Shown here: positions 43,332-52,351 of the stretch, in pieces
How positions within the stretch are numbered: the stretch's first letter is position 1
Layout: each line of letters begins with the position of its first letter
DNA from: SYAC01 sp046048055
Lineage (GTDB): Bacteria > Planctomycetota > Phycisphaerae > Phycisphaerales > SM1A02
Reading direction: 5' to 3'
DNA length: 64,000 nucleotides
NCBI GenBank assembly: GCA_046048055.1
Contig: JBJOGW010000028.1
Span: 10,954 to 74,953 of the forward strand
The notes under the pieces: model-generated
Database searches by the model: none
Seen by the model: the letters and a program-made list of their open reading frames with translations, nothing else
What the model was told of the DNA's origin: nothing
Position numbers and translations under genes: made by a program

Positions 43332-44425
43332 CCCTGCAGCGCGGCGAAGGCCGCATCGCTCGCCGACAGCGCGTCATCCTGCAACTGGGCCACGCTCGTC
43401 ACGTGGCCCAGCTTTCTTCCCGGCCTGGGCTGCTTGCCGTAGAGGTGCAGGTGCGTGCCCGTAGGCAGCAAGGCCCCGGGGTTGGGCACCTGACCGATCA
43501 GGTTGCGCATCACGCTGACGCCCCGCGCCTCCGTGCTGCCCAGCGGCATGCGGGCCACGGCACGCATGTGGTTCTCGAACTGGCCGGTGATGGCGCCCTC
43601 GATGGTCCAGTGACCGCTGTTGTGCACGCGCGGTGCCATCTCGTTGGCGACCAGTCCGTGAGCATCAAGGAAGAATTCCACGCAGAGCACGCCTTCATGA
43701 CCCAGTGCCTCCACCACGCGACACACGCCTGCCGTGGCCTGCTCCAACACGGCTGGCGGGAGCCGCGCCGGTGCCACGGTGCGGTCCAGGATGCCTTGCT
43801 GGTGGCGGTTGGCGCACGGACTCCAGAATCGGATGTCCGCGCGATCCTGTGCGTCCAGGCCGCGAACGCACACCAGGCTCACTTCCTGGGTGAACGCCAC
43901 GAACTGCTCCAGGATGCAGGGCACGCCGCCGAGCCACTCGAAGGCGGCCGCCAGATCGGCCGGCGAGTTCACGCGCGCCTGGCCACGGCCGTCGTAGCCC
44001 ATGCGCCGCGTCTTCAGCATGGCCGGCAAGGGCACCGCCTGCAGCGCGGCGGTGAAGTCGCGCGGTCCGTCCACGGGCGCGAAGGGCTGCACGCGCAGCC
44101 CATGCTGCGCGAAGAACTGCTTCTCCTGCACGCGGTCCTGGCCAACCTGCAGCGATCGCGGACCGGGACGCACCGGCAGCCTGCGACTCAGGTACTGCAG
44201 GGACACGGTCGGCACGTTCTCCCATTCCAGCGTGACCGCATCAAGCCCCACGGCGAAGCGATCCAGCAGGGCCGGGTCACGCAGGTTGCCTTGCACCAGT
44301 TCGCCAAGCCCTTCCACGCAGGTCTCGCCCATCGGTGCCAGAAAACGGGTCTCGATGCCGAGTGAACGCGCGGCCTGCGCCAGCATGCGACCCAGCTGCC
44401 CGGCGCCAAGGATTCCGATCCTCAT
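43307..44425 (-). CDS. purK: N5-carboxyaminoimidazole ribonucleotide synthase
   Basis: PurK, ATP-grasp enzyme of 372 residues that carboxylates AIR to N5-CAIR with bicarbonate in purine synthesis. N-terminal IGILGAGQLGRML is the family dinucleotide-like start; LKTRRMGYDGRGQ and NEMAPRVHNSGHWTIEGA are diagnostic. It follows purE with an ATGA overlap. Confidence 0.96.
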   Translation of the reverse strand: MRIGILGAGQLGRMLAQAARSLGIETRFLAPMGETCVEGLGELVQGNLRDPALLDRFAVGLDAVTLEWENVPTVSLQYLSRRLPVRPGPRSLQVGQDRVQEKQFFAQHGLRVQPFAPVDGPRDFTAALQAVPLPAMLKTRRMGYDGRGQARVNSPADLAAAFEWLGGVPCILEQFVAFTQEVSLVCVRGLDAQDRADIRFWSPCANRHQQGILDRTVAPARLPPAVLEQATAGVCRVVEALGHEGVLCVEFFLDAHGLVANEMAPRVHNSGHWTIEGAITGQFENHMRAVARMPLGSTEARGVSVMRNLIGQVPNPGALLPTGTHLHLYGKQPRPGRKLGHVTSVAQLQDDALSASDAAFAALQGQPASARG

Positions 44426-44937
44426 GGCCGGGGCCGCGACGGGTCGGGATGATCCAGCACCATCTGCGTCCGCGCGGCGCGGTCATCAGCCAGCGCCTGG
44501 GCGATCGGCTGGTATTCGTGGGCCAGCATGGCGGCCGCCAGCAACGCGGCGTTCTCCGCGCCGGCCTTGCCGACCGCCAGCGTTCCAACCGGCACGCCCG
44601 CCGGCATCTGCAGGATGCTCAGCACCGAGTCCACGCCCTGCAACGCGCTGCTCAGCACCGGAACGCCGAGCACGGGCAGCAGCGTCTTGCTGGCGCACAT
44701 GCCTGGAAGGTGGGCGGCGCCGCCAGCACCCGCGATGATCACGCGAAGGCCTCGCGACTGCGCCGTGGAGGCATAGTCGAAGAGCAGGTCGGGCGTGCGG
44801 TGGGCGCTGACCACGCGAGTCTCGTGCGGCACACCAAGCCGCTGCAGCATGGCGGCGGCATGCTGCATGGTTTCCCAGTCGCTCTGGCTCCCCATGATCA
44901 CGCCGACCAGGGGTGCCATGTCCGGTGTCGGGACCAT
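44422..44937 (-). CDS. purE: N5-CAIR mutase
   Basis: PurE, 171 residues, converts N5-CAIR to CAIR. It keeps GSQSDWETM, VSAHRTPD with the catalytic His, and GAGGAAHLPGM. The -10 TAGCAT (44944-44949) is 6 nt from the ATG. The upstream part of this promoter runs into the 46-bp inverted repeat. Confidence 0.96.
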   Translation of the reverse strand: MVPTPDMAPLVGVIMGSQSDWETMQHAAAMLQRLGVPHETRVVSAHRTPDLLFDYASTAQSRGLRVIIAGAGGAAHLPGMCASKTLLPVLGVPVLSSALQGVDSVLSILQMPAGVPVGTLAVGKAGAENAALLAAAMLAHEYQPIAQALADDRAARTQMVLDHPDPSRPRP

Positions 44938-44963
44938 GGCCGCATGCTACGAGTTGGCGCGGT

Positions 44964-45074
44964 GGTTCGGTCCGATACAAGGGACGGGTGTCTGTACCGG
45001 ACTTTGCGGGGAGCGGTCGGACCTGTTGCCGCAAAGTCCGGTACAGACACCCGTCCCTTGTATCGGACCGAACC
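44964..45074. repeat. 46-bp perfect inverted repeat (REP/BIME-like)
   Basis: Arms 44964-45009 and 45029-45074 are exact reverse complements over 46 bp, with a 19-nt loop. The arm contains GGGACGGGTGTCTGTACC. It lies between the esterase stop and the purE promoter. Such palindromes occur as REP/BIME elements moved by RAYT transposases, but no transposase and no target duplication are visible here. As RNA it would form a very stable hairpin in either direction. Confidence 0.9.
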
Positions 45075-45118
45075 GACCCGAACGAAGCCTTCAAGGTGCG
45101 CGTTCGCCAGCCGCGGAC

Positions 45119-46690
45119 TCAATCCCCGAGCCCATGCCTCTTGAGGTGCTTGCGCATGTCCAGTGCGAACCGGCCCCGGGCAATCGAGGCCATGGTGTCA
45201 TGGGTGGCCCCTCGGACGATCTCGATGAAACCATCCCCCGCCGCTGGCTCGCCTGCGTGGTCCTGGGTGGCCTTGGCCAGCGCCTGCACCTTGTCCCGGA
45301 ACCGCTGCACGGCACGCTCCAGGTAGAAGTTGTCCCGGTCACCCACGAGCACACGCACCTTGTCCCGGAGCACCGGCTGCAGCTGCATCCACCGACGCTC
45401 GACCAGGCGGGCCATGTCGTAACTGCTCCACGCGTCCTCGACCAGCTTGCGGTCGATCGCGCCGCTGGATGGGTCCGCCAGCCGAGCCGGCATGCCCGTG
45501 ACGGGATCCGGCGTGCCGAACATGGCGCACCAGGCGTCCCACTGCTGGCCACTTCCACCAGATGGATCGATGGCGCGCTCCATTCCCATCTCCTCGCGCA
45601 CGGTCATGAGCACCTTCTCCATGGGACCCACCGGTCGCCGGAAGCTGCCGCGCTCCTGCCCCTGCTCGTCGGCGAACAGGCTGGTGTCACGGTAGAGGTC
45701 ACTCTGCTGGAAGGCGGAGAAGTCCACCGGATCCGGCGCGCTGGACCAGCACCCTCCGAAGAACTCGGGATTGGTGAGCTGCAACCAGAGCGAACTCCAG
45801 CCGCCACTGCTGTGACCGGTGAGCAGCCGCGCTGGCGGGGTTGCGACCAGGCGGAAACGCTGCTCCAGCAGCGGCACCAGCTCCTGAACCAACGCGGCGC
45901 CACGCGGCCCGTTGATCACGCTGTCCGCGAACCCGTGATGCCCAAAGGGCCCCTCCGGGTCCAGGAACACGTGCACCGCCTGCGGCACAGCCAGGTCGCT
46001 GCCCGGCGCCGTGAACAGCCGCAACTGATCGACCGCGGCCGTCATGCGGCCGCCGAATCCCGGGATCACGTAGACCGTGGGCCACATGCGGCGAGCATGA
46101 TGCACGTCGTGGTAGCCCGGGGGCAGCACCACTGCGGCCCGGTGCAAGACGGGCCGACCGGTGGCCCGCGTGAGCATGGGACTGGGCTCCTCGATCACCA
46201 CCAGGTTGGGCGATTCCGGCAACGCGAGCGGCGGCACACTTCGCGACAGTTCCAGCTCGACCGTGTCAGCCGTGCCGGCGTTGAGCTCGACCTCGACCGG
46301 TTCGCTGAGCAGGTTGCCCGGCGCCTGCACGCCGCCCTCGGCGCGGCTCCGCTTGAAGACGGCCTGCACCATGAACCGCCCTTCGAGCTCGTCGAGCGGT
46401 CCGGGCCATGCCGCCGCCCCGGGCCCCACTTCCACCGTCATGCCGGGGGAGAGCCCCGAGACCGGCACGCTGACGATGGGCTGTGGATCCGAGAAGAATG
46501 GGCCATCCGCCGGATCGCCGCGCTCGCGTGAGCGGACACTCTTCAGGAACACGACCATGCGACCGGCATTGGGTCCCCTGGCGAAAGCCTCGTTCTCGAC
46601 CGGCAACCTGACCAGCACACGGTCGCCCGCGGCAACGGCCGCAACCGGAACCAGCACGAACAGGCTTGTCCAGAGGGACCACGCACGCAT
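45119..46690 (-). CDS. Secreted alpha/beta-hydrolase (putative esterase)
   Basis: Exported protein of 523 residues with a signal peptide (about 1-22), an N-terminal beta domain (about 25-190) and an esterase-D-like alpha/beta-hydrolase domain. The latter has VYVIPGFGGR, nucleophile Ser in GHSSGGWSS, and a C-terminal His in RGATHDTM. Large members of this group act on acyl or feruloyl esters; the substrate is not evident. The start is set by TAGCAT (46697-46702), 6 nt upstream. Confidence 0.8.
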   Translation of the reverse strand: MRAWSLWTSLFVLVPVAAVAAGDRVLVRLPVENEAFARGPNAGRMVVFLKSVRSRERGDPADGPFFSDPQPIVSVPVSGLSPGMTVEVGPGAAAWPGPLDELEGRFMVQAVFKRSRAEGGVQAPGNLLSEPVEVELNAGTADTVELELSRSVPPLALPESPNLVVIEEPSPMLTRATGRPVLHRAAVVLPPGYHDVHHARRMWPTVYVIPGFGGRMTAAVDQLRLFTAPGSDLAVPQAVHVFLDPEGPFGHHGFADSVINGPRGAALVQELVPLLEQRFRLVATPPARLLTGHSSGGWSSLWLQLTNPEFFGGCWSSAPDPVDFSAFQQSDLYRDTSLFADEQGQERGSFRRPVGPMEKVLMTVREEMGMERAIDPSGGSGQQWDAWCAMFGTPDPVTGMPARLADPSSGAIDRKLVEDAWSSYDMARLVERRWMQLQPVLRDKVRVLVGDRDNFYLERAVQRFRDKVQALAKATQDHAGEPAAGDGFIEIVRGATHDTMASIARGRFALDMRKHLKRHGLGD

Positions 46691-46764
46691 GACCGGATGC
46701 TACGAGCGGCGCGCCTCGGCGCACGCCTCGGAACCTGCACGTCACCGCTAGAATCGTCCTTCGC

Positions 46765-47604
46765 ATGGCCTTTCGACTCCTGATCTCTCCGGCCTGGTGC
46801 CTGCTGCTGGCCATGATCGCCTGCGAAGGCAACACGCCCTTCGAGCGCCATGTGGACCGCTTCGTGCGGGAGAGCGGGCACGGGCTGGTCGGACCGGTGG
46901 GCGAGGTGCAGAACCTGCACTTCGACGAGGAGCCCGGGCTGGTGCACGTGGTGGTGAAGAACGTGGAAGGCCACGTGCGGGTGCGCGGCATGCGGCACAA
47001 CGCGTCCGGCCCCACCACCGTGCGGCTGCGACCACGATCCACCATCGATGCGGGCTTCTCAGGCACCGCGGTGCTGGAGTCGCTGGCGTGGGATGCGCAG
47101 ATGAAGCCGCAGCCCGACGGCTCGCGCGTGCTGGAGATCACGCTGAGCCTGAAGGATCCGTCGGCCTGGTTCATCCGCTGCGACGTGGAGATCGACACCG
47201 CGCGGCTTGGCCGGGTGAGCGTGGACACCAACCATGGACGCGTGCTGGTGGTGGACAACCGCGGCGGCGTGAACCTTCGGAGCAGCTTTGGCGACATCCG
47301 CATGCGGACCCCGTGGCCCATCACCGAGCCGTGCCGCATCGACAGCAAGGACGGTGACGTGGAGTGGATCGTGCGCGGCGAGTCCCCGGGCGCATTCGAC
47401 TGCGAAAGCCTGGGCGGCGAGATCAACGTGTTCGCCCGCTATGGCCGCTGGATCGCCGTGGATCCCCGCAACGACCACGACTCGCTGGTGAGCACGCTCA
47501 ATGGCGGCGAGAACCCGATCGTGATCCGGGTGACCGATGGCAGCGTCTACATCGTGATCGTGGAGGATCCCCACGACGTCGGCACCTTCATCCGGCCCAC
47601 CTGA
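46765..47604 (+). CDS. Lipoprotein with DUF4097-like beta-helix
   Basis: Protein of 279 residues with an N-terminal signal and a lipobox-like MIAC (Cys about 20). The body shows repeated strands with V-x-V and GDVEW, as in DUF4097-type putative adhesins (right-handed beta-helix). The start follows TAGAAT (46749-46754) by 10 nt. The rlmE gene follows after 38 nt. Confidence 0.65.
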   Translation: MAFRLLISPAWCLLLAMIACEGNTPFERHVDRFVRESGHGLVGPVGEVQNLHFDEEPGLVHVVVKNVEGHVRVRGMRHNASGPTTVRLRPRSTIDAGFSGTAVLESLAWDAQMKPQPDGSRVLEITLSLKDPSAWFIRCDVEIDTARLGRVSVDTNHGRVLVVDNRGGVNLRSSFGDIRMRTPWPITEPCRIDSKDGDVEWIVRGESPGAFDCESLGGEINVFARYGRWIAVDPRNDHDSLVSTLNGGENPIVIRVTDGSVYIVIVEDPHDVGTFIRPT

Positions 47605-47642
47605 GTGCGACGGCCGTGGCATGCCGCCCCGGCCCACCTGCC

Positions 47643-48302
47643 ATGAAGGAAGTCCAGGACCACTGGTTCAAGCGTGCCAAGGAGGAGGGCTACCGAGCCC
47701 GCAGCGCGTTCAAGCTGCTCGAACTGCAGGAGAAGTTCCGGCTCCTTCGACCAGGCGATCGCGTGCTGGATGCTGGCGCGGCGCCCGGCAGCTGGACGCA
47801 GGTGGCCGCCGGCATCGTGGGACCGCGCGGCTCGGTGGATGCGGTGGACCTGAAGGCCATCGACCCGGCCGGACTGCCGCGACACGTCCGGCTGCACCAG
47901 GGCGACCTGCGCGACTGCACGCTGCAGATGGTGGGTGGTCGGCCCTTTGACGCCATCATTTCGGACATGGCGCCCGACACGACCGGTGTTCCCATGTCCG
48001 ACGCGGCCCTGAGTTGCCGACTGTGCCACGCCCTGCTGGACAACGCTCCGCAGTGGCTGCGACCGGCAGGCAACGTGGTCATGAAGGTGTTCGAGGGCGC
48101 CGACTACCCCGAGCTGCTGAACCGCGCCCGGCGTCTGTTTCGCGAGTGCGGGGCCAGCAAGCCCCGGTCCAGCCGCGCCGAGAGCGTGGAGATGTTCATC
48201 TGGGGCAAGGGCTATCGCGGCCCCAATGCCGAGCCGCCCGTCGAGGCGCCTCGCAAGCGTCCCGAGCCTGCTCCGGGCTGGAAGCGCGGACCGGATCGCT
48301 GA
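47643..48302 (+). CDS. rlmE: 23S rRNA 2'-O-methyltransferase RlmE
   Basis: RlmE/FtsJ, 219 residues, methylates the 2'-hydroxyl of a uridine in the 23S rRNA A loop (U2552 in E. coli). The K-D-K-E tetrad can be placed: Lys in RSAFKLLEL, Asp in ISDMAPDTTG, Lys in VVMKVFEG and Glu in AESVEMF. SAM site: VLDAGAAPGSWTQV. The C-terminus has an extra Pro/Arg-rich tail (about 195-219). Confidence 0.93.
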   Translation: MKEVQDHWFKRAKEEGYRARSAFKLLELQEKFRLLRPGDRVLDAGAAPGSWTQVAAGIVGPRGSVDAVDLKAIDPAGLPRHVRLHQGDLRDCTLQMVGGRPFDAIISDMAPDTTGVPMSDAALSCRLCHALLDNAPQWLRPAGNVVMKVFEGADYPELLNRARRLFRECGASKPRSSRAESVEMFIWGKGYRGPNAEPPVEAPRKRPEPAPGWKRGPDR

Positions 48303-48386
48303 ATCCCGTTCAGGGATCCACCGAGGCATCGCTCCATTCACCCGCATCGCGTCTGACTTTTCACGGTCGCCTCGTAGACTCACTCC

Positions 48387-49529
48387 ATGGCCGTTCCGCC
48401 CGAATCCCGCCGCAACGCCGAGCGAAGCGCGCCGCCGGTGATCGCCATCACCATGGGCGATCCGGTGGGCATCGGTCCCGAGGTGGTGGCCAAGGCGCTG
48501 TGCGACCCGGCCATGGCACGGCTGGGGCGATTCGTGGTCTACGGTCAGAACCAGGCGCTGGTGGATGCGGCCGAGCGGGCGGGACTTCGGCCACTGTGGT
48601 TCCGGGTGGCCAAGGATCATGGTGGCGGCCACCGCGGCGCGGCCGCTGAGTCGGTGGTGCTGGATTACGGACATGAGGACGTGCTGCCCGCGGAACCTGG
48701 CCCGACCCGTGCGGGCGGCGTTCTGTCCAAGGCCTTCGTCGAGGACGCCATCGCCGACGCCCTGCGCCCCGCGGGTGATCCTCGCCACGTGGATGCAGTG
48801 GTGACTGGCCCCATCTCCAAGGAGAGCTGGAGCATGGCGGGCTTTCGATGGCCGGGGCACACCGAACTCTTCGCCGCCCGCTGCAGGAGTTCGCACCATG
48901 CCATGCTCTTCGAGAGTCCTCGCCTGCGCGTGGCCCTGGCCACGGCGCACCTGCCGCTGATGGACATCCGCAATGTGCTCACCATCGGCAAGGTGTTCGA
49001 TCCCATCGACCTGGGTGCGGCGCACTGCCGGCGTCTGGGCATCGATCGGCCGCGCGTGGCGGTGTGTGGCCTGAATCCCCATGCGGGCGAGAACGGGCTC
49101 TTTGGCGACGAGGAACGGCGCGTGATCACGCCCGCGATCGACATGGCCCGCAACGCCGGCATCGATGCCCACGGTCCGTTCCCTGGCGACACCGTGTTCA
49201 TCGACGCCGCCGCGGGCAAGTGGGACCTGGTGGTGGCCATGTACCACGACCAGGGCCTGATCCCGGTCAAGCTGCTGGGCTTTGACCGTGCCGTGAACGT
49301 GACGGTGGGTCTTGGCATGATCCGCACCAGTCCCGATCACGGCACGGCCTTCGGCATTGCCGGCCGCAATGCCGCAAGCCCCAACAGCATGAAGGCGGCC
49401 ATCGAGCTGGCCGCGCGTCTTGCCTCTCAGCCCGAGCCGGCGGCCCTGCCGCGTGCCGAGGCACCTCGCCTGAACGACCGGCGCGCCGGCGCCGAGGCTG
49501 CCGACGACGAACTCGATCCGGCGGACTGA
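48387..49529 (+). CDS. pdxA: 4-hydroxythreonine-4-phosphate dehydrogenase
   Basis: PdxA, 380 residues, NAD-dependent enzyme of the DXP-dependent vitamin B6 pathway. It shows AITMGDPVGIGPEV at the N-terminus, GHTELFAARC, NPHAGENGLFGDEE, and YHDQGLIPVKLLGF with metal-binding residues. The last 35 residues form a charged tail outside the family core, encoded antisense to the neighbouring anchored protein (103-bp overlap). TAGACT at 48375-48380 lies 6 nt from the ATG. Confidence 0.95.
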   Translation: MAVPPESRRNAERSAPPVIAITMGDPVGIGPEVVAKALCDPAMARLGRFVVYGQNQALVDAAERAGLRPLWFRVAKDHGGGHRGAAAESVVLDYGHEDVLPAEPGPTRAGGVLSKAFVEDAIADALRPAGDPRHVDAVVTGPISKESWSMAGFRWPGHTELFAARCRSSHHAMLFESPRLRVALATAHLPLMDIRNVLTIGKVFDPIDLGAAHCRRLGIDRPRVAVCGLNPHAGENGLFGDEERRVITPAIDMARNAGIDAHGPFPGDTVFIDAAAGKWDLVVAMYHDQGLIPVKLLGFDRAVNVTVGLGMIRTSPDHGTAFGIAGRNAASPNSMKAAIELAARLASQPEPAALPRAEAPRLNDRRAGAEAADDELDPAD

Positions 49530-50290
49530 GCGGGTTCGCCCTCGAACTTTCCCGCCGCGGCCGCGTTCGAGCCAGTGCACGAAGGGCCCGCCGCGTGGGA
49601 CTCGGCCAAGGCCGGCCGGGCCGCCTTGCTCTCGACCCGGTTGCCGCGCGCCCCACGCCTGCCCACCAGGGCCGCCGCCATGCCCACCGCGGCCGCACCG
49701 CCCGGTGCCGGAACCGCCGTGCCCTCCACGCGCAGGTTGTCCACCCGCATGTTGCCGCTGCCACTGGTGGCACCTTCCACGCGAAGCCGCAGCCACGCGG
49801 TGCCGTTCTCGGCGTGGGCGAAGTCGGACAGGCTGAACTGGTGCTGCTGCCACTGGGTGGTGTTGGCGGAGAACTGGCCCGCCACGATCCAGCTGTCGCC
49901 GTTCCACACCTCCACGAACGTCTGGGCAAAGCCGCTGGAACTGCGGCGAGCCGCCAGACTGAGCGAGAGCTGCCGCATGCCCACGGTGCGCACGGTGAGC
50001 TGCACGCCCTTGCCGTTCTGGCCCGATCCCGTGATGGCCAGCGCCTGGCCGGGCTCGTGGCCTGACAGCGCATTCACGTCGGTTCCCGTGAGCGAGCCAA
50101 GCCCACTGGTGAAGGCCCCGAAGTCCGCGGATCCCTGCCCCACATCCGACGCCAGCTCCGCGGGGACCGTCCCGCCAAGCCCGTTGAAGTGCCACGCCGC
50201 CACCACCTCCGCCTGGGCCCGACAGGCTCCAAGCAGCAACCCGGCCGCGCCCACCAGGGCCGCGACCACGCCACGACTTTCTCGTTGCAT
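49427..50290 (-). CDS. Exported VPAP-type protein with unusual C-terminal extension
   Basis: Protein of 287 residues with a signal peptide (about 1-28), a beta-sandwich body starting VVAAWHFNGL, a common beginning in this group, and a sorting signal VPAPGGAAAV near 193-210 with basic residues after it. Instead of ending there, it runs on for about 67 residues rich in Ala/Ser/Arg that overlap pdxA antisense. A strong AAGGAGGG ribosome site precedes the ATG. Either the stop was lost or the tail is real; see findings. Confidence 0.72.
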   Translation of the reverse strand: MQRESRGVVAALVGAAGLLLGACRAQAEVVAAWHFNGLGGTVPAELASDVGQGSADFGAFTSGLGSLTGTDVNALSGHEPGQALAITGSGQNGKGVQLTVRTVGMRQLSLSLAARRSSSGFAQTFVEVWNGDSWIVAGQFSANTTQWQQHQFSLSDFAHAENGTAWLRLRVEGATSGSGNMRVDNLRVEGTAVPAPGGAAAVGMAAALVGRRGARGNRVESKAARPALAESHAAGPSCTGSNAAAAGKFEGEPAQSAGSSSSSAASAPARRSFRRGASARGRAAGSG

Positions 50291-50426
50291 GCATCCCTCC
50301 TTGTTGTGCCGCCGCGGAACACCCGCGACTGAGCGGGCTTCTACCGCGCCGCCGACCGGTTCCCCCGCCACATGGAACTATTTCCGGCCGGATTCCCCGC
50401 GGCCCACGCCCCCCATGCGGCACGCC

Positions 50427-51428
50427 TCACGACCGCATGTTGTTGGGATCGATCAGCCACAGCCAATCATCCAGCAGGAACTCGCATCGCGCCGCCAGCA
50501 GCGCAATGCGTCCCATGACCGTCATGCCGAAGGCCGCGCCGAACGTGATCATCAGGTACCACACGCCCACCCGGGCCGCACCACCCACCACCCCCCGATG
50601 CTGCACGCTGAACAGGAAGTACGCCAGCGAGCAGATCACGCCCACCAGCACCAGCACGCCGGGCAGGGTGGCCCACACGGTGGACCACGCGTTCACGCCG
50701 CCCTCGGCCGTCTCCACCACCTTGACCACGGGCTGCATGGTGGCCACCGCCTGCGCCATCAAGTCGCTCTCCACATGGCTCACGATCTTGAGTCCCGCGG
50801 TCACCCCCACGATGAACGCCAGCGGCCAGGCCGCGATCCACCCGCCACGAGGGGCCAACCGCATGAGCAGCATCACGCCCAGCACCAGCGCCACCCACAT
50901 GCTCACCTGCTGCTGCACACCCACGTCGCGCAGCGAGGGCTGCACCCACTCGCGCACCAGGTCCGGCGCCACGGCACCACCCAGCTTGGGCACCAGCGTG
51001 TCCCAGAGGCCCAGCGTCATCCAGTACGCCGCGCTCACGCCCACCACCACGCTCTCGGCCAGCTTGTAGAAGACGTTGTCGGCGTACAGGAAGCTGAAGA
51101 TGGCCAGCGTGAAGAATGCCGCCAGCCAGAGCCCGATGGTGCGCGGCCAACTCAACTGCACCCGGTCCTGACCGGGATCCGCGGCCTCGGCAGCCGTGAA
51201 CACCTTGGGCGGGACGCGCCTCCACGTGGTCCACGACTTGCTCGCCTCGGCGGCGGGCACCGCGCGCCATGGCTCGGACGCGCTGCTGGCCTCCGCACCG
51301 GGCGCCACCGACACCTCCACACGCTCCACGTAGACGCGCCCGAGGCCCTGCCCCCACAGGCCGCGCACCACCAGCAGCCCCACGAAGACCGCGCCGATCG
51401 CCATCCATGTCACGCGCTGGCGGGTCAT
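50427..51428 (-). CDS. Membrane protein of five-gene operon (gene 5)
   Basis: Protein of 333 residues. A helix near the N-terminus (about 6-26), a soluble stretch of about 75 residues, then about six hydrophobic segments. No motif I recognise. The ATG overlaps the previous stop (ATGA), so it is translated with the other four genes. Function unknown. Confidence 0.75.
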   Translation of the reverse strand: MTRQRVTWMAIGAVFVGLLVVRGLWGQGLGRVYVERVEVSVAPGAEASSASEPWRAVPAAEASKSWTTWRRVPPKVFTAAEAADPGQDRVQLSWPRTIGLWLAAFFTLAIFSFLYADNVFYKLAESVVVGVSAAYWMTLGLWDTLVPKLGGAVAPDLVREWVQPSLRDVGVQQQVSMWVALVLGVMLLMRLAPRGGWIAAWPLAFIVGVTAGLKIVSHVESDLMAQAVATMQPVVKVVETAEGGVNAWSTVWATLPGVLVLVGVICSLAYFLFSVQHRGVVGGAARVGVWYLMITFGAAFGMTVMGRIALLAARCEFLLDDWLWLIDPNNMRS

Positions 51429-52351
51429 GCGGACCTCCGGATGCGACCGGCCGCGTAGATCAGGTTGCCAAGCACGATCAGGCCCACCATGAGCAGGTGT
51501 CCGAAGAGTTGCGGCGCCATGCGACGCTGCGCCTCCAGATACTTGGGTGGGGTCTGGCCACCCAGCGCCGAGTTGACCAGGCTCTCGTACTCGGCCGCCC
51601 CCTTGATGGCACCCAGCAGCCCCGAGAGCTGCGCCGGGAAGTACGGATACAGCTGTGGTGCCGACACACCCGTGCAGCCACCGACCATCTTCAGGCTGCC
51701 GCCACAGGCCGTGACCACGTACTGCACCCACTCCTTGCAGCCGGGATAGCCCGCACCCACCACGATCAGCAGCGGAAAGTCCCGCACGCTCTGCACGCCC
51801 TGCAGGATGGGCAGGTCCTGCGTGCTCTGACCCCGCGCGTCGCGCGGGAACGCCTTGCGAAGATCGGTCAGCGTGACCTTCATCAAGCCCTCGTTGCCCG
51901 CCTGGAATCCCAGGTTGACGAAGTCCACGCCCTCGCGCATGTCGGGAAAGTCCTGGCGGATCACCTGCCCGATGGTGCGCTCGGCCATGTTGCTGCCCAA
52001 GGGCCACAGCGCAATGCACACCACCTTCAGCCTTCGGGCCGCACAGTGGCGCAGCAGGCTGGTGGCCATGGGCTGAAGCTCGCCCGCGCTGGCCGGGTCA
52101 TAGTCGAAGGAGAACAGCACCCGGCTGCCCTCGGGCAGTCGCTCGATCTGGTCGAACACCGCCTGCGCCGCCGGGGTGGGTGTCTCGGGGAACGTCCTGC
52201 CCGTGAGCCCGATCCACAGGATGGGCACCAGCACCGCCAGGCCCATCATCAGGAAGACCCAGCGACGATCCAGCCGCTCCAGTCGAACCAGCCATGCGGC
52301 CACGTTCTGCAGTGGACCGCCCGCGCCGCCCTGTGCATTCAGACCGCTCAT
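51425..52351 (-). CDS. Membrane-anchored protein of five-gene operon (gene 4)
   Basis: Protein of 308 residues: one hydrophobic helix at about 31-50, a large soluble domain (about 55-275) with alternating strands and helices (RLKVVCIALWP, FPLLIVVGAGYPG, a Rossmann-like rhythm), and a C-terminal helix (about 283-303). Cys-containing GYPGCKEW and ACGGSLKMVGGC may matter. No family recognised. Overlaps both neighbours by ATGA. Confidence 0.75.
   Translation of the reverse strand: MSGLNAQGGAGGPLQNVAAWLVRLERLDRRWVFLMMGLAVLVPILWIGLTGRTFPETPTPAAQAVFDQIERLPEGSRVLFSFDYDPASAGELQPMATSLLRHCAARRLKVVCIALWPLGSNMAERTIGQVIRQDFPDMREGVDFVNLGFQAGNEGLMKVTLTDLRKAFPRDARGQSTQDLPILQGVQSVRDFPLLIVVGAGYPGCKEWVQYVVTACGGSLKMVGGCTGVSAPQLYPYFPAQLSGLLGAIKGAAEYESLVNSALGGQTPPKYLEAQRRMAPQLFGHLLMVGLIVLGNLIYAAGRIRRSA

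Noticed and set aside
47547..50423. A 958-codon minus-strand frame opposite rlmE and pdxA
   Set aside because: Low-complexity Arg/Gly/His composition and no motifs; rlmE and pdxA have full catalytic sets on the plus strand. Only the separate frame 49427-50290 is supported.
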